A DNA stretch of 55,769 bases. Origin: an uncultured Coriobacteriaceae bacterium (lineage in GTDB: Bacteria; Actinomycetota; Coriobacteriia; Coriobacteriales; Eggerthellaceae). Below the pieces are notes generated by a model. That model was not told the origin of the DNA and ran no database searches. It was given only the letters and a program-made list of their open reading frames with translations. Location: the NCBI GenBank assembly GCA_902779135.1, contig CACZAR010000001.1, forward strand, positions 1-55,769, written 5' to 3'. This document shows, one piece after another, positions 41,665 through 49,232 of the stretch. The number at the start of each line of letters is the position of its first letter. Within the stretch, counting starts at the first letter, position 1. A program made the position numbers and the translations under genes.

Positions 41665-43326
41665 ATGACGAAAATCATCACATATGATTCAACGCTTCGC
41701 GATGGAGAACAGTCAGAGGGCGTATCGCTGTCTCTCGAAGACAAGCTGCGCATCGCCTGGCGTCTTGACGAATTCGGCATCGACATTATCGAGGGCGGAT
41801 TTCCTGGATCAAATCCGAAAGACATTGCTTTTTTCCGTGAGCTGCGCGAACATCCGCTCAAGCACGCGCGCATCGCAGCATTCGGGTCGACCTGCAAGAA
41901 AGGAGTGCTCGCCGCAGACGATCCTGGTCTGGTTAGTCTGATTGACAGCGGCGCGCCCATCGTGGCCATCGTCGGCAAGACTTGGGATGCGCAGGTTGAA
42001 CGCGCGCTTCTGACGTCGCTCGACGAGAATCTGCGCATGATCTCGGATTCAATTGCATTCCTCAAAGAGCACGACCTGGAGGTTGTGTTCGATGCCGAGC
42101 ACTTCTTCGACGGCTATCGGGCCAATCCCGATTATGCACTCGCATGTGTGTGCGCTGCCGCTCAAGCGGGTGCCGACTCAATCGATTTGTGCGATACGAA
42201 CGGAGGCTCGTTGCCGCACCAAATCGAAGAAGCGATCCTAGCCGTGAAGGCGGCAATCGCAGACGCCCCGAATACGAGGATCGGCATCCATTGCCATAAT
42301 GATTCGGGGTGCGCAGTCGCCAATACGCTGGCCGCCGTGCGCGCTGGAGCTACCCAGGTCCAAGGTACGATCAACGGCTACGGCGAGCGTGTGGGAAATG
42401 CTGATTTGCTCACGGTCATCGCCGATCTTGAGCTAAAACTGGGCTTTGAGTGCGTAGGCACAGATAAACTCAGCCAGCTCACGAGCGTTGCAACGTATGT
42501 CGCAGAAATTTGCAACTTCTCGGTTTGGACGCACTCGCCGTATGTAGGGGCCTCGGCATTCGCGCACAAAGGCGGGCTGCATGCAAGTGCAATCGCGCGC
42601 TTCCCTGGTGCGTACAATCACATAGATCCTGACATGGTTGGAAATGGGGATCGCATGCTCGTGAGCGAGCTTGCAGGCAAGGCATCGCTTGTGTCGAAGG
42701 CCGCTTCGTTGGGCTTCGATTTGGGTGGCGATGACGAAAAAGTGCAGCGTATCCTCGACCAGGTGAAAGAGCGTGAGGCGCGCGGCTATTCCTACGAGGT
42801 GGCAGATGGCTCGCTTGCGTTGCTCATCGCGCGCAGCATTGGTGAGTACGAGCCCTATTTCACGCTCGAGAGCTTTCGCGTCATCGTAGACGATCGCGAG
42901 GATACAGGTGCTTTGGCGGCCGATGCCCAGTCTGAGGCAACTATCAAGATTCATGTTCCTGGGACGATGAACCAGCCTCATGGACAACATGCGATAGGGA
43001 AGGAAGTCATCGAACTCGATCTCCCTGTCGACCGTCGGTTCGTGGCAACGGGAGAAGGTACTGGTCCTGTCGGCGCTTTGGACAACGCATTGCGCATGGC
43101 CTTGCGGGAGTTTTATCCGCAAGTCGATGACATGGAGCTTATCGACTTTAAAGTTCGCCTTATCGACGAGAGCACGGGTACTGGCGCTATCACGCGCGTC
43201 TTCATCACGACGCGCGACGACACCGGCGTGTGGGGCACGATCGGTGTATCCGAGAATATCATCGAAGCATCGTGGAACGCGCTCGTCGAATCGATCGAGT
43301 ACGGCTTGATGAGAATAGGAGCATAG
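41665..43326 (+). CDS. cimA: Citramalate synthase
   Basis: A 553-residue DRE-TIM metallolyase predicted to condense pyruvate and acetyl-CoA to citramalate, the threonine-independent route to isoleucine. It opens ITYDSTLRDGEQSEGVSLSLEDKLRIAWRLDEFGIDIIEGGFPGSNPKD, where the long insertion around GG-PGSNPKD and the GKTWDAQVERAL segment fit CimA (TIGR00977) rather than LeuA. Metal ligands are in HCHNDSGCAVAN. KGGLHASAI and the C-terminal regulatory (LeuA-dimer) domain from about residue 420 are present, so feedback control is likely. No other isoleucine genes are adjacent. A TrpR-like gene follows after 2 nt. Confidence 0.88.
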   Translation: MTKIITYDSTLRDGEQSEGVSLSLEDKLRIAWRLDEFGIDIIEGGFPGSNPKDIAFFRELREHPLKHARIAAFGSTCKKGVLAADDPGLVSLIDSGAPIVAIVGKTWDAQVERALLTSLDENLRMISDSIAFLKEHDLEVVFDAEHFFDGYRANPDYALACVCAAAQAGADSIDLCDTNGGSLPHQIEEAILAVKAAIADAPNTRIGIHCHNDSGCAVANTLAAVRAGATQVQGTINGYGERVGNADLLTVIADLELKLGFECVGTDKLSQLTSVATYVAEICNFSVWTHSPYVGASAFAHKGGLHASAIARFPGAYNHIDPDMVGNGDRMLVSELAGKASLVSKAASLGFDLGGDDEKVQRILDQVKEREARGYSYEVADGSLALLIARSIGEYEPYFTLESFRVIVDDREDTGALAADAQSEATIKIHVPGTMNQPHGQHAIGKEVIELDLPVDRRFVATGEGTGPVGALDNALRMALREFYPQVDDMELIDFKVRLIDESTGTGAITRVFITTRDDTGVWGTIGVSENIIEASWNALVESIEYGLMRIGA

Positions 43327-43328
43327 GC

Positions 43329-43619
43329 ATGCCTACGAGCGACATTCGAACGCCCGACGTCGAGAACCTGCTCGAAGTGCTGGCGGCTATAGATGACAAG
43401 GACACGCTGTTTGCTCTCATGGAGGATATGTTCACCATCCGAGAAATAAGGGAGAGTTCGCAGCGTCTGGCTGTTGCCCGCATGCTCGATGATGGCAAGT
43501 CGTATGCCCAGATCGAACAGGCGACTGGTGCCTCTGCCACAACCATCGCGCGCGTTTCCAAATGCTTGAGCTATGGTGCGGGTGGCTACCGTGCTGCGCT
43601 CGACGCGCTTTCCGAATAA
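43329..43619 (+). CDS. TrpR-like DNA-binding protein (YerC/YecD family)
   Basis: 96 residues. A TrpR-superfamily helix-turn-helix: TIREIRESSQRLAVARMLDDGKSYAQIEQATGASATTIARVSKCLSYG, the hallmark of the YerC/YecD family. Those proteins resemble the tryptophan repressor fold but lack a known ligand or regulon. The ATG lies 2 nt beyond the cimA stop with AGGAG 6 nt upstream, so the two are co-expressed. This proximity raises the possibility of a role in branched-chain amino-acid control, which is inference. C-terminus GYRAALDAL is typical for the family. Confidence 0.85.
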   Translation: MPTSDIRTPDVENLLEVLAAIDDKDTLFALMEDMFTIREIRESSQRLAVARMLDDGKSYAQIEQATGASATTIARVSKCLSYGAGGYRAALDALSE

Positions 43620-43686
43620 CGAAACATCTGTCACAATAGCGTTTCATAGGCCAAACTAGTTGGCTATTTTATCGAGGGGAAAAACT

Positions 43687-44391
43687 ATGAAGCGTTTGCT
43701 GATTGTCGTCGACTATCAGAACGACTTCGTCGACGGGGCGTTGGGTTTCGAAGGTGCCGAGCTGCTCGACGAACGCATCGCGAAGAAAATCGACGAATAC
43801 CGTGATGCGGCTGACCATATCGCATTCACGTATGACACACATCACAAAGATTATCTCGAAACGCTGGAGGGCGTGAACCTGCCCATCCCACATTGCATCG
43901 AGGGTACCGACGGGCACGAGCTGTACGGGCAGGTGGCGACGAAGCTACACGATTCCGACGACGTGTTTTTGAAGCCAACGTTTGGATCGACTGCGTTGTT
44001 CGAGCGTCTGATGAAGCGCCAAGCAGTTGCCGAGCGCATCGGTGCTGCGCCATTCGAGAGCATCGAGCTTGTGGGCTTGGTGTCCAACATGTGCGTGCTG
44101 TCGAACGCAGTCATCGCGAGGACGGCTTGCCCGAATGTTCCGATTATCGTTGACGCCGCATGCACTGCTGCGCCCGATCCGATCATGAACGAGAAGGCTT
44201 TCGACATCATGGAAGGCTTGCAGATCAGGGTAATCAACCGCGATCAAGCTACGCAAGTTGAAGAAGCAGACGAGGCCGAAGAGTCCGGCGAAGTAGAAGA
44301 GGCGGAAGCTGACGATCTGGCTCCCGAGGTGGAAGAGTCTGAGGCTGAAGAGCCCGCTTCTGAGGTCGAAACGTCGGAGCTTGCTGAATAG
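43687..44391 (+). CDS. Isochorismatase-family cysteine hydrolase with acidic tail
   Basis: 234 residues. The catalytic triad of the family is visible: Asp9 (VVDYQNDF), Lys96 (FLKPTFGS) and Cys136 (GLVSNMCVLSNA). Members cleave amides or vinyl ethers (nicotinamidase, isochorismatase, N-carbamoyl hydrolases). The substrate cannot be assigned; the DYQNDFVDGALGF start and THHKDYLETLEG context resemble nicotinamidase-like enzymes. The last 40 residues form an almost purely Glu/Ala/Asp/Val/Ser tail that lies outside the fold and may be low-complexity or a solubility tail. GAGGGG precedes the ATG at 43687. Its stop is 3 nt from the end of the convergent NUDIX gene, with no terminator between. Confidence 0.85.
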   Translation: MKRLLIVVDYQNDFVDGALGFEGAELLDERIAKKIDEYRDAADHIAFTYDTHHKDYLETLEGVNLPIPHCIEGTDGHELYGQVATKLHDSDDVFLKPTFGSTALFERLMKRQAVAERIGAAPFESIELVGLVSNMCVLSNAVIARTACPNVPIIVDAACTAAPDPIMNEKAFDIMEGLQIRVINRDQATQVEEADEAEESGEVEEAEADDLAPEVEESEAEEPASEVETSELAE

Positions 44392-44394
44392 CCG

Positions 44395-45030
44395 CTACAC
44401 CTGAAGCGCGAACAACTCCAATATCAGTTGAGCACGTGTACCGATGGGCAATTCGTTGTCGTCGAGGAACTTGCGTGCATCCGCAATCGGCAACTCGAAA
44501 ACTTCGATGAGTTCATTTCCTTCGCGAGCAGGCGCGCACGTCTTCTCCGCTTCGACGAAAACAACTTGCACGGTCTCGTCGGTTAATCCAGTTGATGAAT
44601 AGCCTGGTTGAGGCAGTGCGCGCACGGCCGATCCCGGTACGAACGTATAGCCAGTTTCTTCTCGAAGCTCGCGGGCTGCGCTTGTAGCGAAATCCTCTCC
44701 TTCATCGATAAGGCCGGCGGGGAATGCGACGCACCAGCTGTTCAACGGGTAGCGGAACTCGCGGATCATCACGAGCGTGTCGCGTGGGGTTTTAGCCACG
44801 ATGCATACAGCATCGGGCGTAAACGGCTCGTCGGGTGCTTGCAAACCGTCCATGACCGCCCTGCTTACACGTGCGTTCCGCTCGAGCCCTGCACGGAACT
44901 CATCGACCGAGCGACGCGTGGCGCAATGGTAGTCGTGCATTGTGCCGTCGGGCATCTCGTATTTGAGAACGTATTTTTTCACCCAGCCGTCTGTCTGCTG
45001 TTCGATGTCAACCAGTTTCGGCGTTTCCAT
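44395..45030 (-). CDS. NUDIX hydrolase (ADP-ribose pyrophosphatase-like)
   Basis: 211 residues with a perfect Nudix box, G-x5-E-x7-RE-U-x-EE-x-G-U, in AGLIDEGEDFATSAARELREETGY, where the Glu residues bind the metal. ALPQPGYSSTGLTDETVQVVF downstream of the box is typical of ADP-sugar (ADP-ribose) pyrophosphatases. An N-terminal part of about 70 residues includes YHCATRRSVDEFRAG. The ATG at 45030 has GGAGAG 4 nt upstream; an alternative in-frame start lies 23 codons earlier. Preceded on its strand by hsp20 with terminators between, so it probably has its own promoter. Confidence 0.88.
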   Translation of the reverse strand: METPKLVDIEQQTDGWVKKYVLKYEMPDGTMHDYHCATRRSVDEFRAGLERNARVSRAVMDGLQAPDEPFTPDAVCIVAKTPRDTLVMIREFRYPLNSWCVAFPAGLIDEGEDFATSAARELREETGYTFVPGSAVRALPQPGYSSTGLTDETVQVVFVEAEKTCAPAREGNELIEVFELPIADARKFLDDNELPIGTRAQLILELFALQV

Positions 45031-45127
45031 GACGCTCTCCAATCGATTCGGCCGTGTTTCTCTCATTATTGCGCAAGAACCGAGCGCTTTTCGCAACAAC
45101 GCTCAATGCGCTTTTCTCGATAAAAGA

Positions 45128-45155
45128 AAAGGCACCCGGGGGAGCGGGTGCCTTT
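45128..45155 (-). terminator. Intrinsic terminator downstream of hsp20
   Basis: AAAGGCACCCG (45128-45138) pairs with CGGGTGCCTTT (45145-45155); on the minus strand TTTTCTTTTA follows. A second GC-rich hairpin (45223-45233 with 45246-45256) lies closer to the gene. Confidence 0.8.
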
Positions 45156-45264
45156 CATGCCGGCTTGGAGGAGGGGCGAGCCGGCTTCGGGTAATCGAGA
45201 AAGGGATGCCATCTAGTGTGGCGGCGCGGCCCGCAAGGGGATGAACGGGCCGCGCCCGTGTTTG

Positions 45265-45705
45265 CTAACCTTCGATGGCGATGGTGTGCGGCTCTTCGAG
45301 CTTGGGCTGCTCGACCTTCTTCGGAACGGTGATTTGCAGCGTGCCGTTGTCGAACTTGGCCTTGATGTCGGCCTCTTCGATGTCTTCGCCGACATAGAAC
45401 GAACGGCTGCAACGCCCGGTGAAGCGCTCCTTACGCACGTACGTGCCCTTGTCCTCGTCGGTTTCGGCTTCAGTGTGCGCAGTGACGGTCAGCATGCCTT
45501 CCTTCAATTCGGCTGTGACGTTCTCCTTGTCGAAGCCGGGCAGGTCGATGACGATATCGATGCGGTCCTCAAGCTCCTTGATGTCGGTGCGCATCAGGTT
45601 CGGGGTCGACTGCTGCACAGGGGCATGTCCGAAGAATGTATCGAATGGGTCGGACAGGAACATATCAAACGGGTCATGGTGTCTACGCGGTACGATCATT
45701 GCCAT
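45265..45705 (-). CDS. Hsp20/alpha-crystallin small heat-shock protein
   Basis: 146 residues. The alpha-crystallin domain runs from about residue 38 to 128: IDIVIDLPGFDKENVTAELKEGMLTVTAHTE, FTGRCSRSFYVGEDIEEADIKAKFDNGTLQITVPK, with the GTLQI/V-type strand near the end. The C-terminal HTIAIE supplies the I-x-I motif that docks neighbouring subunits. It is an ATP-independent holdase. I start at the ATG at 45705 (GGAAG 9 nt upstream); an ATG at 45714 sits directly on the Shine-Dalgarno. A leader of about 55 nt runs back to a promoter with a CIRCE box, so it is induced with htpG. Confidence 0.92.
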   Translation of the reverse strand: MAMIVPRRHHDPFDMFLSDPFDTFFGHAPVQQSTPNLMRTDIKELEDRIDIVIDLPGFDKENVTAELKEGMLTVTAHTEAETDEDKGTYVRKERFTGRCSRSFYVGEDIEEADIKAKFDNGTLQITVPKKVEQPKLEEPHTIAIEG

Positions 45706-45767
45706 AATTCTCATCTTCCTTTCGTGGCGGGGCCTGGTTGCGAGCCCCGGTTCGTTGGTCTGATAGT

Positions 45768-45796
45768 GTTATAAGTCGCTGAATTAGCACTGTCAA
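45768..45796 (-). promoter_or_regulatory. Promoter of hsp20
   Basis: On the minus strand TTGACA (45791-45796), 17 bp, TATAAC (45768-45773). The -35 lies inside the CIRCE box, so HrcA binding would exclude the polymerase. Confidence 0.8.
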
Positions 45797-45810
45797 CGCG
45801 AGAGTGCTAA
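45784..45810 (-). promoter_or_regulatory. CIRCE operator (HrcA box) of hsp20
   Basis: On the plus strand TTAGCACTG, nine bases, GAGTGCTAA. The consensus left arm is TTAGCACTC, so one mismatch. It is in the opposite arm from that of the htpG copy. Confidence 0.88.
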
Positions 45811-45899
45811 TCATCACCGTTTGTTGAAATTTACGTTACCTTTCCGTAAGAAACTTGAGTCACTAAGGCTTAGATAATCTTAGATACCAAACGAATGCC

Positions 45900-45928
45900 A
45901 ACCAAGAAGGGACAGTCCCTTTTTGGTT
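45900..45928. repeat. Hairpin with GGGACAGTCCC core upstream of the aminopeptidase
   Basis: AACCAAGAAGGGAC (45900-45913) pairs with GTCCCTTTTTGGTT (45915-45928), with one G-T pair, around A. It resembles the terminator-type hairpins elsewhere, yet lies upstream of a TATAAT (45932-45937) that probably serves the next gene. Two CTTAGATA direct repeats (45869, 45879) precede it. Confidence 0.6.
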
Positions 45929-45970
45929 ATTTATAATGGGCGCGAACGGAAACGCGTGAAAGGATTGCCA

Positions 45971-47434
45971 ATGAAAACCGAATCAGCTTGGAAGAAATAC
46001 GACGCGAAGGCGCTCGAGGAAGTCGAGAAGTTCGCTGCAGAGTACATCGATTTCATTTCAACGAACAAGACCGAGCGCGAAATCGCCCGCGCTTCAATCG
46101 AACTCGCTGAAGAGGCCGGCTACCAAGACTTGTATCAGGCATTCGACGAAGGCCGCGCTCTCAAACCGGGCGACAAGGTCTACGCACAGACGCATGGCAA
46201 AGCGGTCATCCTCGTGCATCTAGGTGAAGAGCCGCTCGTGGGTGGGTTCAACATCTTGGGTGCGCACATCGATTCGCCGCGCCTCGACCTCAAGCAGAAC
46301 CCGCTGTTCGAGCGCAACGAGCTGTTGCATTTCGATACGCATTACTACGGAGGCATCAAGCACTACCAGTGGGTCACGATACCGCTCGCATTGCATGGTG
46401 TCGTTGCCAAGAAAGATGGCAGCGTCGTGCCGATTAACGTGGGCGAAGATGAGGGTGACCCCGTGTTCTGCGTGTCTGATCTGCTGATCCACCTCGCCAA
46501 AGACCAAATGCAGAAGAAGGCGTCGGAAGCTGTCGCGGGCGAAGATCTCGACGTGCTGGTGGGAGGGCGTCCCCTCGTGATAGATGACGAGATAGCTAAA
46601 AAGGACGACGCCGACAAAACAGAAATTGAGAAGCTGGCAGCGAAGGAGCCGGTCAAAGCGTACGCGCTCAAGTTGCTTGCTGAGAAATACGATATCGAGG
46701 AAGAGGATTTCCTGTCCGCTGAAATCGAAGTGGTTCCCGCTGGGCGTGCTCGCGACCTCGGCTTCGATCGCTCGATGATTCTGGGCTACGGTCACGACGA
46801 CTCGTCGTGCGCCTACCCGTCGCTCGTTGCGCAGCTAGCGCTCGACGAAACTCCCAAGCGCACCGCGATCACCGTGCTCGTCGACAAGGAAGAAATCGGC
46901 AGCGTTGGTGCCACGGGTATGGCTTCGCAGTTCTTCGAAAACGTTATTGCCGTGTTGATGGAGCTTTCAGGCGAAGGCGGCGACATCAATCTGCGCCGCG
47001 CCCTGGCAGCATCGAGCATGCTGTCGAGTGATGTGTCGGCCGGGCTCGATCCCGCTTATGCAAGTGTTTTCGAGCCGAACAATGCGGCCTATATGGGCCA
47101 TGGCCTCGTGTTCAACAAGTACACGGGCTCCCGCGGAAAGTCGGGCAGCAACGATGCATCGGCCGAGTACGTTGCGCGCATCCGTCGCATCATGGACGAT
47201 GCCGACGTGTCGTTCCAGACTGCCGAACTTGGCAGGGTTGACGTGGGCGGCGGCGGAACCATCGCTTATCTGCCCGCCAAGTACGAGATGGACGTTATCG
47301 ACAGCGGCGTTGCCGTGCTCTCGATGCATGCGCCTTGGGAGGTTGTGAGCAAGGCTGACCTGTATGAAGCCTACAAGGGCTATCTGGCGTTCTTGCTCGA
47401 TGCCGGTCCGAGCACGCGCGTTCCTGCGCTGTAA
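45971..47434 (+). CDS. M18-family aminopeptidase
   Basis: 487 residues, cytoplasmic dinuclear zinc aminopeptidase removing N-terminal residues from peptides. Metal-site motifs in order: FNILGAHIDSPRLDLKQNP, TVLVDKEEIGSVGATGM, and YMGHGLVFNKYTGSRGKSGSNDASAEY near the end with the last His-containing block HAPWEVVSKADLYEAYKGY. The extra segment near 190-260 (KKASEAVAGEDLDVLVGGRP) matches the dodecameric M18 type of clostridia. The ATG at 45971 has AAAGGA 7 nt upstream; TATAAT lies 34 nt upstream of it. An upstream in-frame start adds 16 basic residues and is unlikely. Confidence 0.92.
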   Translation: MKTESAWKKYDAKALEEVEKFAAEYIDFISTNKTEREIARASIELAEEAGYQDLYQAFDEGRALKPGDKVYAQTHGKAVILVHLGEEPLVGGFNILGAHIDSPRLDLKQNPLFERNELLHFDTHYYGGIKHYQWVTIPLALHGVVAKKDGSVVPINVGEDEGDPVFCVSDLLIHLAKDQMQKKASEAVAGEDLDVLVGGRPLVIDDEIAKKDDADKTEIEKLAAKEPVKAYALKLLAEKYDIEEEDFLSAEIEVVPAGRARDLGFDRSMILGYGHDDSSCAYPSLVAQLALDETPKRTAITVLVDKEEIGSVGATGMASQFFENVIAVLMELSGEGGDINLRRALAASSMLSSDVSAGLDPAYASVFEPNNAAYMGHGLVFNKYTGSRGKSGSNDASAEYVARIRRIMDDADVSFQTAELGRVDVGGGGTIAYLPAKYEMDVIDSGVAVLSMHAPWEVVSKADLYEAYKGYLAFLLDAGPSTRVPAL

Positions 47435-47542
47435 AATCGAGCGCGCTCGCAAACACTATGTAAATGCCGGGGTTGGCTTTTGGATGTACGCCTCGGTTAC
47501 AATATTTGCGGTAGGGAATGAATTGACAAGGGGAGTCAAATT

Positions 47543-48949
47543 ATGGAACGAGAACGTTTTGCAAGCCGTCTCGGCTTTCTGCTCATCAGCGCAGGATGCG
47601 CGATTGGCTTGGGCAATGTCTGGAGGTTCCCGTACATCACCGGCGAATACGGCGGTGCGGCGTTCGTCGTCATGTACATCATCCTTCTCATTGCTTTCAG
47701 TTTGCCCATTCTGGTTATGGAATTTGCCGTAGGCCGTGCAAGTCAGAAATCGGCGGCACGTGCGTACGATGTCCTTGAGCCGAAAGGTTCCAAATGGCAT
47801 TTTGCCAAATGGCTGAGCTATTGCGGTTGCATCCTGCTCATGATGTTCTACACCGTCGTGGCTGGCTGGATGCTTGCATACGTGTACAAGAGCGCGACAG
47901 GCGCGTTCGTCGGCCAGACGGCTGAGGGCGTGGGCAATGTGTTCGGCGCGTTACTCTCGAACCCCGGAGAGCTGATCTTCTGGATGATGGTCGTCATCGT
48001 CATCGGCCTTGCGTGCTGCGCGGCTGGTTTGCAGAAGGGCGTCGAGCGCGTCACCAAAGTCATGATGGTCTGCCTGCTTGCAGTGCTTGCTTTGCTGTGC
48101 GTTCGCTCGGTTACGCTCGAAGGAGCTGGCGAAGGCTTGGCATTCTATTTGATTCCCGATTTCGGAAAGCTGTTTGCAGGCGCCACGCTCGGTGAGCAAC
48201 TTGCCAATTTCGGCCAGGCGGCTTATGCGGCCATGGGTCAAGCGTTCTTCACTATGTCGCTCGGCATCGGCTCGATGCTTATCTTCGGTAGCTACATCGG
48301 CAAGGACCGCTCGCTTATGGGCGAGTCGATCCGCGTCGGCGCCCTCGACACGTTCGTGGCCCTCATGGCCGGCCTCATCATCTTCCCCGCATGCTTCGCT
48401 TTCGGCGTTGAGCCGGGTTCGGGCCCTGGTTTGGTCTTCGTCACATTGCCCAGCGTCTTCGAGCAGATGCCGCTCGGCCAATTGTGGTGCTCGCTGTTCT
48501 TCGTGTTCATGAGCTTTGCGGCTCTTTCGACCATCATCGCCGTGTTCGAAGGCATTATTGCGTTTGCCATGGACCAGTGGGGCTGGTCGCGCACTAAGTC
48601 CGTTGCCATCAACGGTGTTCTGCTCATCGTGCTGTCGCTTCCGTGCGCGCTCGGCTTCAACGTGTGGGCAGGTTTCCAAATTCCGGGTATTGGCGACATC
48701 CAAGGTCTCGAGGACTTCATCCTCTCGAACAACATGCTGCCCATCGGCGCGCTGATCATCTGCTTGTTCTGCACGTCTAAGAAGGGCTGGGGCTGGAAGA
48801 ACTTCATCGCTGAAGCCGATACGGGCACAGGTGCCAAGTTCCCGCAGTGGACCCGTGTGTACATGAAATACATCGTGCCGGCGCTTATCGTGGTCATTCT
48901 GATCATGGGCTGGGTGCCGGTCGTCACGACGTGGATGGGTGGAGCGTAA
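47543..48949 (+). CDS. Sodium-dependent transporter, NSS/SNF family
   Basis: 468 residues with about 11 membrane helices. A LeuT-fold Na+:amino-acid symporter: FASRLGFLLISAGCAIGLGNVWRFPYITGEYGGAAFVVMY carries the conserved helix-1 substrate/Na+ unwound segment (GLGNVWRFP). FFTMSLGIGSMLIFGSYIG is the helix-6 region. It probably imports an amino acid; which one is unclear. AAGGGGAG lies before the ATG and TACAAT (47498-47503) about 40 nt upstream. A strong terminator follows. It is monocistronic. Confidence 0.92.
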   Translation: MERERFASRLGFLLISAGCAIGLGNVWRFPYITGEYGGAAFVVMYIILLIAFSLPILVMEFAVGRASQKSAARAYDVLEPKGSKWHFAKWLSYCGCILLMMFYTVVAGWMLAYVYKSATGAFVGQTAEGVGNVFGALLSNPGELIFWMMVVIVIGLACCAAGLQKGVERVTKVMMVCLLAVLALLCVRSVTLEGAGEGLAFYLIPDFGKLFAGATLGEQLANFGQAAYAAMGQAFFTMSLGIGSMLIFGSYIGKDRSLMGESIRVGALDTFVALMAGLIIFPACFAFGVEPGSGPGLVFVTLPSVFEQMPLGQLWCSLFFVFMSFAALSTIIAVFEGIIAFAMDQWGWSRTKSVAINGVLLIVLSLPCALGFNVWAGFQIPGIGDIQGLEDFILSNNMLPIGALIICLFCTSKKGWGWKNFIAEADTGTGAKFPQWTRVYMKYIVPALIVVILIMGWVPVVTTWMGGA

Positions 48950-48978
48950 GCGCGCCCGTGCATACCGTAGCGTCGTAG

Positions 48979-49010
48979 CGCCCCCGAGATGCAACGATGT
49001 CTCGGGGGCG
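48979..49010 (+). terminator. Terminator of the NSS transporter gene
   Basis: CGCCCCCGAGA (48979-48989) pairs perfectly with TCTCGGGGGCG (49000-49010) around a 10-nt loop. A modest T-rich tail follows. Confidence 0.8.
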
Positions 49011-49034
49011 TCGTGTTTGTCAGGGTAAAAACCA

Positions 49035-49065
49035 TGACACACTGGTACCTGGTACCGGTGTGTCA
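49035..49065. repeat. 31-bp palindromic repeat unit
   Basis: Begins TGACACACTGGTACC and ends GGTACCGGTGTGTCA; the two halves pair with one G-T. It is 25/31 identical to the unit at 52275 and 23/31 to that at 5566. Confidence 0.75.
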
Positions 49066-49185
49066 CTTTCCAAGGGTTAAAGTTATGCGAATAACTCGCA
49101 ATTCCGCAGTTCGCAGGCGGTATGAACAAGCGCCGTAATCATTGCGGAACGGTAGGTTCTGGGACCAAATGACCACAGTGGCGCG

Positions 49186-49191
49186 TATAAT
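49186..49191 (+). promoter_or_regulatory. -10 box (TATAAT) of guaB
   Basis: A consensus TATAAT 41 nt before the guaB ATG. No good -35 match. The unit at 49035 and the NSS terminator lie upstream. Confidence 0.5.
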
Positions 49192-49232
49192 GTCAACAAC
49201 TTGTTTCAAGCTCTAAAGGGGAAGGCGCTCAC

